The notes beneath the pieces are model-generated. The model was not told the DNA's origin. It worked only from the letters and a program-made list of their open reading frames with translations, and made no database searches. A stretch of 64,000 bases of DNA from Salinispora oceanensis (GTDB lineage Bacteria > Actinomycetota > Actinomycetes > Mycobacteriales > Micromonosporaceae), in assembly GCF_000383575.1 (NCBI RefSeq), contig NZ_KB911579.1, positions 4,301,424 through 4,365,423 of the forward strand. The letters are read 5' to 3'. Position numbers and translations under genes: made by a program. Shown piece by piece: positions 52,361 to 62,700 of this stretch (position 1 is the stretch's first letter; each line of letters starts with the position of its first letter).

Positions 52361-53043
52361 GCCGTCCGCTCCAGTGCCCGCTCGCCGACGATCCGGCCGT
52401 CGGCCAACTCCACCACCCGGCTCGCGCAACGTTCGGCGACCGCCGGATCGTGGGTGACCAGCAGCAGCGTTTGGCCGATCTGGTTGAGGTCGAGCAACAG
52501 GTCCATCACCTGCTCGCCGGTACGGCTGTCGAGCGCTCCGGTCGGCTCGTCGGCCAGCAGCAGCGCCGGGCGGTTCATCAGCGCGCGGGCCACGGCGACC
52601 CGCTGCCGTTCCCCGCCGCTGAGCGTCGCCGGGTAGGCGTTACGGCGGTCGGCGATGCCGAGCTCCTCGAAGAGCTCCAGCGCCCGCCGCCGCGCCTGCC
52701 CGGCCCGAACCCCCATCAGCTGGGCGGCCAGCGCCACGTTGTCCAGCGCGGGCAGGTCGTCGAGCAGGTTGAAGAACTGGAAGACGAAGCCGATGCGGCG
52801 TCGCCGGAACAGGGCCAACCCGGCCTCGCTGAGTTCGCCGAGGTCCTCGTCGTGCACCTCGACCCGCCCGGCGCTCGGCCGGTCCAGCCCCGCGATCACG
52901 TTCAGTAGCGTCGACTTACCGCAGCCCGACGGCCCCATGATGGCGACCGCTTCCCCCGACCCGACCCGGAGTGAGACACCGTCCAGGGCCGTCGCGTCGC
53001 CGTACTCTTTGCGCACCTCATCCAGGCGCAGCACCGTTGTCAT
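52357..53043 (-). CDS. LolD/MacB-type ABC transporter ATP-binding protein
   Basis: A 228-aa ATPase with Walker A GPSGCGKSTLLNV, signature LSGGERQRVAVARAL, Walker B LLLADEPTGALD and switch region LLVTHDPAVAERC. The FQFFNLLDDLPALDNV stretch is typical of the FtsX-partner group. The ATG lies at 53043, and a histidine kinase/regulator pair is divergent 138 bp away, probably controlling this transporter. Confidence 0.9.
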   Translation of the reverse strand: MTTVLRLDEVRKEYGDATALDGVSLRVGSGEAVAIMGPSGCGKSTLLNVIAGLDRPSAGRVEVHDEDLGELSEAGLALFRRRRIGFVFQFFNLLDDLPALDNVALAAQLMGVRAGQARRRALELFEELGIADRRNAYPATLSGGERQRVAVARALMNRPALLLADEPTGALDSRTGEQVMDLLLDLNQIGQTLLLVTHDPAVAERCASRVVELADGRIVGERALERTA

Positions 53044-53181
53044 GGCCCGAGGCTAGGTCGGCGTCCACGCCGGAATCGTCCCCGCCGGGATGCAGCTCGA
53101 CGCCGGGTGTCATCCTGCCGATGTACGCCACCACCACCAGGGACCGATGCGTGCCCGCGCCCGATCTGAGATTGTGGTCCG

Positions 53182-54015
53182 GTGATTCCCTTGGCCGCCG
53201 CGCTGGCGGCAGTAGGTGTGGCAGCTGGAGCCGCCGTGGCGTTCGGGATCGCCGCGGCCCGTGCGCGACACCGGCACCGCCGGGTCTTGGCGGAGCGGGG
53301 CTGGCTGTTGGAACGGGAGCGCCAGGCTGCCGCCGCTGCCGCGGTTGACGCCGAGCGGGCCCGCATCGCCCGGGACCTGCACGACATCGTGAGTCACCAC
53401 GTCAGCGTGATGGTGGTGCAGACCGGTGCCGCCCGGGAGGTGCTGGGCGCCGCCGGAGAGTCGGTCGCACCCGAGGTCGCCGAGGCGCTGGCCGCCGTTG
53501 AAGGGGCCGGTCGCGATGCGCTGACGGAGTTACGGCACCTGTTGGGACTGCTCGCCCCCGCCGCCGACGGCCAGGAAGCCACCGAGACGCCCGACGAGTA
53601 CGCGCCGCAGCCGAGCCTGAGCCAGCTGAGTCAGCTGGTCGATCGAATCGCCTTCGCGGGCCTGCCGGTCGACGTACGCGTCAGTGGCGAGCCGCATCCC
53701 CTACCGACCGGAATCGACGTGACGGCGTACCGCATCATCCAGGAGGCGCTGACCAACGTGCTCAAGCACGGCGAAGCCGACCGGGCCGAGGTCGAGGTCC
53801 GGTACGCGCACCGGTACCTGCGCGTCGAGGTCCTCAATCCGGGGCCGAGCGTCCTGTCCGGCCTGCCCGCGGCAGGGCAACCGGCCGATGGCGCCGGCCG
53901 CGGCCTGCGCGGCCTGCGCCAGCGGATCGCGGTCTACGGTGGCGACCTCGACGCCCGGCGTCGTCTCGGCGGCGGCTACCGGGTTCGCGCCCGCATCCCC
54001 CTGGACCCGGCGTGA
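53182..54015 (+). CDS. Sensor histidine kinase, HisKA_3 type
   Basis: A 277-aa kinase with a single N-terminal hydrophobic segment (about residues 3-25), the HisKA_3 phosphoacceptor block RARIARDLHDIVSHHVSVMV near residue 58, and a HATPase domain (QEALTNVLKHGEADRAEV; GRGLRGLRQRIAVYGGDL). It is short because there is no large sensor domain. The GTG at 53182 has no clear ribosome-binding site. Its stop overlaps the regulator start (GTGA). Confidence 0.87.
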   Translation: MIPLAAALAAVGVAAGAAVAFGIAAARARHRHRRVLAERGWLLERERQAAAAAAVDAERARIARDLHDIVSHHVSVMVVQTGAAREVLGAAGESVAPEVAEALAAVEGAGRDALTELRHLLGLLAPAADGQEATETPDEYAPQPSLSQLSQLVDRIAFAGLPVDVRVSGEPHPLPTGIDVTAYRIIQEALTNVLKHGEADRAEVEVRYAHRYLRVEVLNPGPSVLSGLPAAGQPADGAGRGLRGLRQRIAVYGGDLDARRRLGGGYRVRARIPLDPA

Positions 54016-54677
54016 CGGGGCCACGGGTTCTCATCGCTGACGATCAGCTGCTGGTCCGCACCGGATTCCGGATGATCCTCAATGCTCGCGGGGTGGAGGT
54101 GGTAGGTGAGGCCGCCGATGGCGTTGAGGCCGTCTCCGCGGCGAGACGGCTCCACCCTGATGTGGTTCTCATGGACATCCGGATGCCGAACCTCGACGGT
54201 CTCGCGGCCACCCGGCAGGTCATGGCGTTGCTACCGCGGTGCCGGGTCATCATGCTCACCACGTTCGACCTCGATCGATACGTCTACGCGGCGCTCGCCG
54301 CGGGTGCCAGCGGCTTCCTCCTCAAGGACGTGACCCCCGAGCACCTGGCCAACGCGGTACGCCTCGTCGCCACCGGCGATGCCCTGCTTGCCCCCGCGAT
54401 CACCCGTCGCTTGGTGGAGCGGTTCACCACTGAGTCCGCCCCGGTGCCACCGCACCACGACCTCAGCCCGCTTACCCCGCGTGAGCTCGAGGTGTTGACC
54501 CTGCTCGGTGCCGGACTGTCCAATGCCGAACTCGCCCAGAAGCTCATGCTCAGCGCGGCGACCGTCAAGACGCACATAGCGCGCATCTTCGCCAAGCTTC
54601 ACCTGCGGGACCGGGCCCAGGCAGTCGTCCTGGCGTATGAGACCGGTCTCGTACGCCCTGGCGGCCCGTCCCGCTGA
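54012..54677 (+). CDS. LuxR/NarL-family response regulator
   Basis: A 221-aa regulator with receiver domain (VLIADDQLLVRTGFRMIL; phosphoacceptor Asp in VVLMDIRMPNLDG near residue 54) and LuxR helix-turn-helix (LTPRELEVLTLLGAGLSNAEL; SAATVKTHIARIFAKLHLRD). GTG at 54012 overlaps the kinase stop. It probably regulates the divergent FtsX/LolD transporter. Confidence 0.9.
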   Translation: MTGPRVLIADDQLLVRTGFRMILNARGVEVVGEAADGVEAVSAARRLHPDVVLMDIRMPNLDGLAATRQVMALLPRCRVIMLTTFDLDRYVYAALAAGASGFLLKDVTPEHLANAVRLVATGDALLAPAITRRLVERFTTESAPVPPHHDLSPLTPRELEVLTLLGAGLSNAELAQKLMLSAATVKTHIARIFAKLHLRDRAQAVVLAYETGLVRPGGPSR

Positions 54678-54845
54678 CCCGGGCATCCGCTCCGGCTCAG
54701 ATTCGCCCTCCACGATCGCCGCGACCGTCAATCCGCGCCGTCCTACCGACGTAGGCCACCTTTAACTCAGCTGCTGACGGCCGAGGTCCGGCGGCTGCAC
54801 AACAGCTGTTCGCGCGTCAGCTTCGGAGCCCGGGTGGCGCTGAAT

Positions 54846-54868
54846 GAAACGATTGTCATAATCATTAG
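54846..54868. promoter_or_regulatory. Fur/Zur-family-like operator upstream of the methyltransferase
   Basis: An AT-rich block contains TGAAACGATTGTCAT, with partly symmetric ATGA/TCAT ends, followed by AATCATT. The 19-mer from 54851 resembles the classical Fur box (about 14 of 19 positions by eye). It lies 23-45 bp before the methyltransferase start. It is weaker as a Zur match than the box at 55652. Confidence 0.4.
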
Positions 54869-54890
54869 ATCTACGAGCCCGGAGGAAGAC

Positions 54891-55631
54891 ATGGACGATC
54901 CGTACGCACAGTCAGCCGAGTACATAGACCTCCTCATTGCCGACGCGTGGGGCCTCTTCGCCCCTGGACTTTCCGAGGCCCTGCACGAGCTTGGCGGCGA
55001 CACCGGCGTCACGGTGGACCTGGGTGCCGGCACTGGGCGCGGCGTCTCGGTGATCTGCGCCAGCCTGCCCGACGGCTCACCGGTGCTGGCCGTGGAGCCC
55101 TCACCCGCGCTCCGTGCGGTGCTCCTCGCCCGAGCGCACGAGGACGAACGCCTGAGTGCACGGGTGACGGTCTCGTCGGCCGACGCGTTGGGCGTACCAC
55201 TGCCCGACCGGGTCCGGGCACTGGTGGCGATGAACATGATCGGCCACCTGTCCCCGGACGACAGGCACGAACTGTGGGCGCGTGTCGTCCCGCGCCTGGT
55301 CCGCGGGGGCCGTGTGGTCGTCAACCTCGCTCCGCCGACGCGTCCGGTCGAAGTCCCGAGAACCCGTATGGCCAGCCGTAGCGTGGGCAGTCTGACCTAC
55401 GAGGGTTGGGCGAGCGCCAGGGCGATCGGCGAACGACAGATCAGGTGGCGCATGACCTACCTGACCCGGTCGCCGGAGGGATCGCCGGTCTCGGAGGTGG
55501 CCGTGGACTACGACTGGTGGGTCATGGACGAGAAGGAGCTGCGCGAGGAGCTTGCGGAACATGGGCTGACCATGCGGCAAATCGGGCATCCCGACGCCGG
55601 CATGTACGTCGCGACCCGCGCGGAGGAATGA
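54891..55631 (+). CDS. SAM-dependent class I methyltransferase
   Basis: A 246-aa enzyme with SAM-binding motif VTVDLGAGTGRGVSV near residue 45, followed by the acidic strand VLAVEPSPALRAVL and the VAMNMIGHL motif near 112. The substrate is unknown. ATG at 54891 is chosen because GGAGGAAG precedes it. It lies between a Fur-family-like site and the Zur-type box of the NRPS/PKS genes and runs in the same direction, so it may supply a methyl group to that product, whose synthases show no built-in methyltransferase domain in the visible part. Confidence 0.8.
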   Translation: MDDPYAQSAEYIDLLIADAWGLFAPGLSEALHELGGDTGVTVDLGAGTGRGVSVICASLPDGSPVLAVEPSPALRAVLLARAHEDERLSARVTVSSADALGVPLPDRVRALVAMNMIGHLSPDDRHELWARVVPRLVRGGRVVVNLAPPTRPVEVPRTRMASRSVGSLTYEGWASARAIGERQIRWRMTYLTRSPEGSPVSEVAVDYDWWVMDEKELREELAEHGLTMRQIGHPDAGMYVATRAEE

Positions 55632-55651
55632 CCCCGACCCCAAGTTTGAAT

Positions 55652-55666
55652 TGGGAATCATTTTCA
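55652..55666. promoter_or_regulatory. Zur-type box upstream of the NRPS/PKS operon
   Basis: TGGGAATCATTTTCA matches the actinobacterial Zur 7-1-7 consensus TGAAAATCATTTTCA at 13 of 15 positions and is flanked symmetrically (T before, A after). A possible -10 element TAGGGT follows at 55669. The NRPS start is 77 bp downstream. Confidence 0.65.
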
Positions 55667-55742
55667 ACTAGGGTCTCCGGTGCATCGGCCGCCGTCCACC
55701 CGGCGGCGCGCTCCACAAAGCCGTCGCAGCTACGGAGACCGG

Positions 55743-58700
55743 ATGAACCTGCCCCTGATGCCCGAAGTCGTCCTTGACGACGTACTCGACTGCATCGCCG
55801 AGGTCCTCGGCACAGATCCAGGGCTGATCGATGCAGAAGCATCACTGACAGCCCTGGGTCTGGAGTCGTTCACCGCCGTACGGCTCCGCCGGCGGATCCG
55901 GGAACGCACGGGGCGCGACCTCCCACTGACCGCGTTCCTCGACAACGCCACCGCGAGGCACCTCGCCCAGCACCTGTCGAAAGCCCCTGACGAGCCAGCC
56001 GGTACCGCTGAAACCAGCGGTCAGCGCAGCGGCGGGCAGCCGGGCGACCGGTCGACCTTTCCTTTGACCGCGGTCCAGGAGTCCTACCTTGTCGGGCGGG
56101 AGTCAGGCCTGGTCCTCGGCGGAGTGGCCACCTTCTACTACTACGAGTACGACCGGATCAGCGACAACGCCGCAACCGACCTCCAGCGACTCGAAGTCGC
56201 TTGGAACCAGCTAGTCGACCACCACCCGATGTTACGGATGGTGGTCGACCAGCGTGGCCGTGGGGAGATCCTGCCCACGGCCGGTCCGTACCGTATCGGT
56301 GTCACCGACCTACGCGACGCCTCGCCCGCGCAGGTGGACGAAGCGTTGGCCGCGATCCGGCACGACCGCTCCCACCAGGTACGCCCGACCGGGCAGTGGC
56401 CGTTGTTCGACCTGCACGCGGCGTTCCTACCCGACGGTCGTACCCGCCTCTACGTCGGCTTCGACGTGCTGATCACCGACATGGCCGGCTGGATGCTGCT
56501 GATGCGGCAGTGGGGACAACTCGTCGCCGACCCGACGGCCTCCCTGCCCGAGCCGCCCGCCGATTTCGCCGACCTGCTGCGAGCTCGGGAGACGGATCTG
56601 GAGTGGACCCAGCGGCGGGAACGGGACCGCGCCTACTGGGCAGCCCGTGTCGCCGAGCTTCCTCCAGCGCCACGCCTACCGGTGACCCGGGCTGTCGACT
56701 CCACCGTGCCGCCCCGCTTCGCTCGGCACGCCGGCCAACTCGACGCGGAGGCCTGGCGGATCCTCCGTACCCGGTGTAGCGAGCACGGCGTGACAGCGAC
56801 CGCCGCGTTGCTTGCCGCGTTCGCGGTGATCCTCGGGCGGTGGGGCGCCGGCGACGAGGTCTGCCTGAACACCACACTTTTCGAGCGTCCGGAGAAGCCC
56901 GAGGGTATTGATCTGGTGGTGGGCGACTTCACCACCACCGCGCTGGTGGGTACCCCGAGGATCGACCCGGCCTCGTGGAGTGGTTTCGCCGGCTACGCAT
57001 CGGAGCTCAACCGTCGCTTCTGGGAGGACCTGGACCACCGGTCGGTCTCCGGAGTTGACGTGCTGCGGGGGCTCGGCGACAGCTCTGGCGCCCCGCCCTA
57101 CCCGGTCGTCTTCACCAGTGGGGTGGGACTCGCCGGCGACGGTACCGCGGCCCCGGCGAGCTGGCTCGGCGTGGAGGTCTTCGGCGTTTCACAGACCCCC
57201 CAGGTACTGCTCGACCACATCGTGTGGGACGAGGGTGGCGTGCTCCGAATCGCCTGGGACGGTGTCGTTGACGCCTTTCCCGACGGCTACCTACGCGGCA
57301 TGCTCGACGCGTACGTCCGGCTGCTGCACCGCCTCACCGAGGCCAGCGCGTGGAAGGACCCGAGCCTGGCCTGGGATCCCTTCGTCCTGCCCGTGGAATC
57401 ACTGGACGTCGACCCGTTCCCTGGTGCCGGCCCGCTGCTGCACGACCCGGCGACCAGTGCCGCCCGTCGGGTGCCGGAGCAGCCGGCCCTGTACGCGGGG
57501 GGCGCCGTCACCTCGCACGGCCGGCTCGCCGAGGGCGTCGCGGCGACCGCTGCCGCTCTTGCCGCCGCCGGTGTCGGTACCGGCGATCTGGTGGCGGTCG
57601 CCTGCGAGAAGGGGCTGGCCCAGGTCGTCGCGGTCCTGGCGGTCAACGCCGTCGGCGCGGGCTACCTGCCGGTCGAACCGTCCTGGCCGGATGCCCGGGT
57701 GGCCACGATCTGTGCCCGCGCCGGAGTGCGGCACGCGCTGGTCGGCCGGGGCGTCCGGACCATGTGGCCGGAGGGCGTGTCAACGCACCGCCTGACGGCG
57801 GCCGGACGGCCCGGCGGCCGATCAGGGAAGTTCGCCTCCGAATCAACCCCACCGCCATCGCGACCCGACCCGGATGACACCGCCTACGTCATCTTCACCT
57901 CCGGCTCCACCGGGCAGCCGAAGGGCGTCGAGATCCAGCACCGCGCCGCCCGCACCACCATCGACGACATCGTCGACCGCTTCGGCGTCCACGCCGATGA
58001 CCGGGTGCTGGCGCTGTCCGCGCTCAGTTTCGATCTCTCCGTCTTCGACATCTACGGCGTTCTCGGCGCGGGCGGGGCGCTGGTGCTGCCTGACCCGGCC
58101 CGGCAGCGCGATCCGCAGCACTGGCTGGAACTGGCCGAGCGGCATGGCGTCACGGTGTGGAACACCGCCCCCGCGCTGTTGGAGATGCTGGTCGAGTACG
58201 CCGAAATCGAGCCGGAGGTCGCAACCGGGGCGCTACGCGCCCTACGGCTGGTGATGCTCTCCGGTGACTGGATCCCGTTGACCCTGCCCGAACGCCTGCG
58301 TCGGCTCGCCCCACAGGCCCAGGTGATGAGTCTGGGCGGTGCGACCGAGGCGTCCATCTGGTCGATCACCTACCCGGTGACGGACGTCGCCCCGGGGTGG
58401 CGGAGTATCCCCTACGGTCGGGCGTTGCGGGCCCAGTCGTTCCACATTCTCGACCCGGATGGCGGGCCGTGCCCGGTGGGTGAGCCGGGGGAACTGTTCA
58501 TCGGCGGCGATGGGCTCGCCCGCGGATACATCGGCGATCCGGAGCAGACGGCGTACCGCTTCGCCCAGCACCCGCTGCTGGGTGAGCGGCTGTACCGCAC
58601 CGGAGACCTGGGACGCTGGCGGACCGATGGGAACATCGAGTTCCTGGGACGTGCCGACCGGCAGGTCAAGATCCGCGGACACCGGATCGAACTCGGCGAG

Positions 58701-59732
58701 ATCGAGGCCACGCTCGGTCGGCACCCGGCCCTGCGGCAGTGCGTGGTGGCTGCGGTGCGCGGTTCCGACGAGCGTCCCCGCCTGGCCGCGTACGTGGTGC
58801 CGAAGGCGGGAGAGGTTGTCCCGACCATCGAAGAACTGACCGGGACGCTGCGCGAACGGCTGCCCGAGTACATGGTTCCGAGCAGGTTCCTCGTACTCGA
58901 CTCGCTGCCGGTCACCTCGAACGGCAAGATCGACCATGCCGCGCTGCCCAATCCGTACCAGGCGGGGGACGACGACGTGCAGCCACGTCAAGCGACGCTC
59001 CCGCCGCCCGCGTCGCCGGTGGAACCCCCGGTCCCGTCCGCCCCACGTTTCGCCAGCTGGGCCGGCACGGCGGTAGCCGAGGCGGAGGCACTCGGCCTCG
59101 ACGTCGCACTCGTTGTACGCCCGGGTCGAATGTCACCAGCGCAGGCCCTCGTCGCGGCGACGCGTTGGCTCGACCGGGTCCGCCCGGAAGACGCCCCCGC
59201 GCTGGTCGAACGGATCCCCGCTGACGGTCTCATCGAACTCGCACAGCGGACCACCGATCTACCACGGGTCGACGACGCCCCGCCACCAGTCCCACAGCGC
59301 ACGCCGACCCCACAGAGCGCGTCGACCGCCGAACCGCCAGCGGCCTCGCCGGACCGGTCCGGGCCGGAGCGTACCGGTCACCCGGTCGCCGGTGGTCGTA
59401 CCGCTGATCCGGCCGTGACAAACGCGGTCATCGCGGTCCTCGCGGACCTGACGGGGGAGCAGGTTCGGGCGGACAGCGCGTTCGCCGCACTGGGGGTGAC
59501 CTCACTCACGCTGGTCCTGACATACCGCAGGCTGCGGGAGAGCATCGCGCCCCAACTCGCGCTCGCGGACATTTTCGGCCATGCCACGGTGGCCTCCCTC
59601 GCCGCGCACATCACCGCCCTGGCCACTCCGAGAAGCACCCAGGTACTCGGGCCGACGACCACCCCGGCGCCGTCCGACCGACGCTCGTCCCGGCTGGCCG
59701 CCCGTACCCGGGCCCAGGAGGTGGACCGGTGA
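55743..59732 (+). CDS. NRPS, carrier-Cy-A-carrier, predicted to load and cyclise cysteine
   Basis: A 1329-aa synthetase. An N-terminal carrier domain (LGLESF, Ser near residue 41) is followed by a heterocyclisation (Cy) domain (about 105-530; LTAVQESYLVGRE, FDVLITDMAGW replacing HHxxxDG, YPVVFTSGVG). An A domain follows (about 560-1070; FTSGSTGQPKG, YRTGDLG) and then a second carrier (LGVTSL near 1253). Hand-aligned specificity residues are D-L-F-N-M-S-L-I-W, nearly the pyochelin/yersiniabactin Cys code DLFNLSLIW. The Cy signature ends in Gly instead of the usual Ser. This is the PchE/HMWP2 pattern making a thiazoline from an acyl starter on the first carrier. ATG at 55743 has GGAG at 5 nt. 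Confidence 0.9.
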   Translation: MNLPLMPEVVLDDVLDCIAEVLGTDPGLIDAEASLTALGLESFTAVRLRRRIRERTGRDLPLTAFLDNATARHLAQHLSKAPDEPAGTAETSGQRSGGQPGDRSTFPLTAVQESYLVGRESGLVLGGVATFYYYEYDRISDNAATDLQRLEVAWNQLVDHHPMLRMVVDQRGRGEILPTAGPYRIGVTDLRDASPAQVDEALAAIRHDRSHQVRPTGQWPLFDLHAAFLPDGRTRLYVGFDVLITDMAGWMLLMRQWGQLVADPTASLPEPPADFADLLRARETDLEWTQRRERDRAYWAARVAELPPAPRLPVTRAVDSTVPPRFARHAGQLDAEAWRILRTRCSEHGVTATAALLAAFAVILGRWGAGDEVCLNTTLFERPEKPEGIDLVVGDFTTTALVGTPRIDPASWSGFAGYASELNRRFWEDLDHRSVSGVDVLRGLGDSSGAPPYPVVFTSGVGLAGDGTAAPASWLGVEVFGVSQTPQVLLDHIVWDEGGVLRIAWDGVVDAFPDGYLRGMLDAYVRLLHRLTEASAWKDPSLAWDPFVLPVESLDVDPFPGAGPLLHDPATSAARRVPEQPALYAGGAVTSHGRLAEGVAATAAALAAAGVGTGDLVAVACEKGLAQVVAVLAVNAVGAGYLPVEPSWPDARVATICARAGVRHALVGRGVRTMWPEGVSTHRLTAAGRPGGRSGKFASESTPPPSRPDPDDTAYVIFTSGSTGQPKGVEIQHRAARTTIDDIVDRFGVHADDRVLALSALSFDLSVFDIYGVLGAGGALVLPDPARQRDPQHWLELAERHGVTVWNTAPALLEMLVEYAEIEPEVATGALRALRLVMLSGDWIPLTLPERLRRLAPQAQVMSLGGATEASIWSITYPVTDVAPGWRSIPYGRALRAQSFHILDPDGGPCPVGEPGELFIGGDGLARGYIGDPEQTAYRFAQHPLLGERLYRTGDLGRWRTDGNIEFLGRADRQVKIRGHRIELGEIEATLGRHPALRQCVVAAVRGSDERPRLAAYVVPKAGEVVPTIEELTGTLRERLPEYMVPSRFLVLDSLPVTSNGKIDHAALPNPYQAGDDDVQPRQATLPPPASPVEPPVPSAPRFASWAGTAVAEAEALGLDVALVVRPGRMSPAQALVAATRWLDRVRPEDAPALVERIPADGLIELAQRTTDLPRVDDAPPPVPQRTPTPQSASTAEPPAASPDRSGPERTGHPVAGGRTADPAVTNAVIAVLADLTGEQVRADSAFAALGVTSLTLVLTYRRLRESIAPQLALADIFGHATVASLAAHITALATPRSTQVLGPTTTPAPSDRRSSRLAARTRAQEVDR

Positions 59733-62700
59733 GCACGGCCGAGAACCCTGATGAGTCGTTGATCGCCGTCACCGCACTGGACTGCCGGTTTCCCGGCGCC
59801 CCCGACACCGAGGCGTTCTGGGACCTGCTGGTCTCCGAGCGCCACGGCCTCACCCGGCACACCCTCGACGAGCTCACCGAGCGAGGAGTGCCCCCGCGGT
59901 TGCGTGAGCATCCCGCATACGTCCCGGTCGGCGGTGTCATCGCCGATCAGGACCGGTTCGACCCGGAGCCGTTCGGGCTCACTGACGCCGAAGCCGCGCT
60001 CATGGATCCGCAGCAACGGCTGTTCCTGGAAGCGTGCTGGCGTGCCCTCGAAGCCGCCGGGCACGGCGACGGGATCGGCGCCGGAGCCGTCGGGGTGTTC
60101 GCCGGGGCGGCGCACAGTGACTATCTGATGCGCAACCTGGCCCACCGGTACACCTCGGCCGCCAGCGATCCGGTCGGGAGCCTCCAGACGGCGATGGCGA
60201 CCGTCGGGGACTACCTTCCGCTTCAGGTGGCACACCGTCTCGGCTTGACCGGGCCGGCGATCGCCGTCAACACCACCTGCTCCACCTCGCTGGTCGCCGT
60301 GCACCTGGCGGCTCAGTCGTTGCTGGCGGGCGAGTGTGACACCGCGCTGGCCGGGGGCGCGTCGCTGATCGTCCCCCAGGGCCGCGGCTACCTGTACGTC
60401 CCGGATGGGATCTTCTCCGTCGACGGCCGGGTGCGCGCGTTCTCCGCCGAGGGCACCGGAATTGTTCACTCCCAGGGCGTCGGCGTCGCGGTCCTGCGTC
60501 GGCTCGCCGACGCGCGCGCAGATGGCGACCCGGTGCTGGCGGTGCTGCACGGATCGGCGGTCAACAACGACGGCGCGGACAAGACCGGCTTCACCGCACC
60601 GTCCCCACGCGGCCAGACGCGCGTGATCGCCGAGGCGTTGGCCGTGGCCGGGGTGGAGGCGCGACAGATCAGCTACGTCGAGGCCCACGGCACCGCCACC
60701 CGCCTCGGCGACGTCGTGGAGATCGGCGCGTTGCGCCGCGTGTTCGGTTCCGTGGGTCCGGCCTGGTGCGCTCTGGGCTCGGTGAAGAGCAACATCGGGC
60801 ACGCCAACTCCGCCGCCGGCATCGCTGGGTTCGCCAAGACCGTACTCGCGCTGCACCACGGGGTCCTTCCGGCCACCCTCGACGCCGAACCGCTCAACCC
60901 GGAGCTAGCCCTGGACGATTCCCCGTTCACCGTCGCCCGACGGACCGCCGACTGGTCCGGGGCGCGGTACGCGGGCGTGAGCTCGTTCGGCATCGGCGGC
61001 ACGAACTGTCACCTCGTGCTGGGCAGCGCACCGGCCGTGCCCACCCCCGAACCCGACCCGCGTCCCCAACTGGTGTTGCTCTCCGCCACCAGCGACGGCG
61101 CCCTGGCTAAGAGCGTCACCGATGTTGCCGACACGTTCCACACCACGACGGTGGCACCCGCCGACCTCGCCTACACCCTGCACGACGGACGACCGTTCCG
61201 GCGACACCGCGTCGCGGCGGTCATCACCGGCGATCGCGTCGGTGACCGTGCTGCCCTGCGCACCGCCGTCCGCCGCGCGGCGGGCACCGGCGTTCCCAAG
61301 GTTGTTTTCCTGTTCCCCGGCGGTGGTGCCCAGTATCCCGGCATGGGCCGTGGGCTCATGGCCGACGAGCCGGAGTTCGCCGCCACCGTTCGAGAGTGCG
61401 GGGCGCTGTTCGACGTACCCGGCCGGCCCCGGCTGGTCGAGCTGATCGAGGCCGACCGCGTCGACCCGGCCGCGCTGCGGCTCGCCCGTGACCCGGCGTA
61501 CGGCCTGCCGGCGCTGTTCACCGTGTCGTTGGCCACCGCCCGCGTGCTCATCCGGTGGGGCGTACGACCGGATGTCGTGGTGGGGCACAGCCTGGGCGAG
61601 TACGTGGCCGCGGTGGTGGCCGGCGCGCTGCCGGTAGCGGACGCGGCGGCCCTGGTGCGGGTCCGGTCCCGAGGGATGTCACGGGCCGCAGGTCAGGGCG
61701 CGATGCTCGCTGTTCCCCTGTCCGAGACGGAGGTCGCCACGCTGCTGACCGACCATCTCGACGTGGATCTGGCCGCGATCAACGCGCCCACCTCGTGCGT
61801 GCTCTCCGGAACCGAGGAGGCGGTGGCCGCGCTGGAGTCACGGCTGGCGGCAGCCGGGGTCAAACCCACTCGACTACGGCTGGACGCCGCCGCCCACTCC
61901 CGTCTCGTTGACCCCGTCCTGCCCGAACTCCGGGCCGCGGCCTCCGGAGTGGACGCCCGGACGCCGGTGGTGCCGCTGGCCACCACCCTCACCGGTGGCT
62001 TCCTCACCTCCGCGCCCGACGCGGACCACTGGGCACGGCACCTGCGGTCTGTGGTGCGCTTCTCCGATGCCCTGGCCACCGCCATCGGCGACGGCCCGGC
62101 CGTGGTCGTGCAGACGGGACCCGGTGGCGGCCTGCTGCAGCTTGCCCGCCAACACCCGATGCCGAACCTGACGGCGACCGTCGCCACCTTCCCCGAGCCC
62201 GACGAACCCGGTGACGAACGGACCGCGCTGCTGACCGCCGCCGGTGAACTCTGGACGTGGGGGGTGGATATCAGCGCCGAGGCCCTGCACCGGTCTGGCC
62301 GGCGGCGGGTCGCACTGCCCGGCCACCCCTTCGATCGACGGCCGCTGTGGATCGAACCGCCCGAACCGGGGGCGGAATCCACCGCTGATGCCCCGGATGA
62401 GGACGAACCCTTCCAGGTGCCGGTCTGGCTCCGCGTACCGGCACCGGACAACCCGGCCGCCAGCACCGGCCGATGGCTGCTGGACGGGCCCGAGGGCGAC
62501 CCCCTGGTCGAGGCGGTACGGGTTCACCTGATCGCCGCTGGCGCCCAGGTCGCCGACCGCGCCGAGGTCGCCGCCGACGCGACGATCCCGTGCGCTGGTG
62601 TGATCGTGCTCGACCTCGCGCCCGACGGCGACGACCCGGCCGCGCGGGTGACCGGAGCGGTTCTACGCCACGCCGAACTGGCCCGCCTCACCGCCACCTG

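Noticed and set aside
59378..60859. Long minus-strand open frame of 493 codons across the NRPS/PKS junction
   Set aside because: It lies opposite strongly supported KS and carrier motifs and has low-complexity Gly/Arg-rich sequence typical of high-GC antisense frames.
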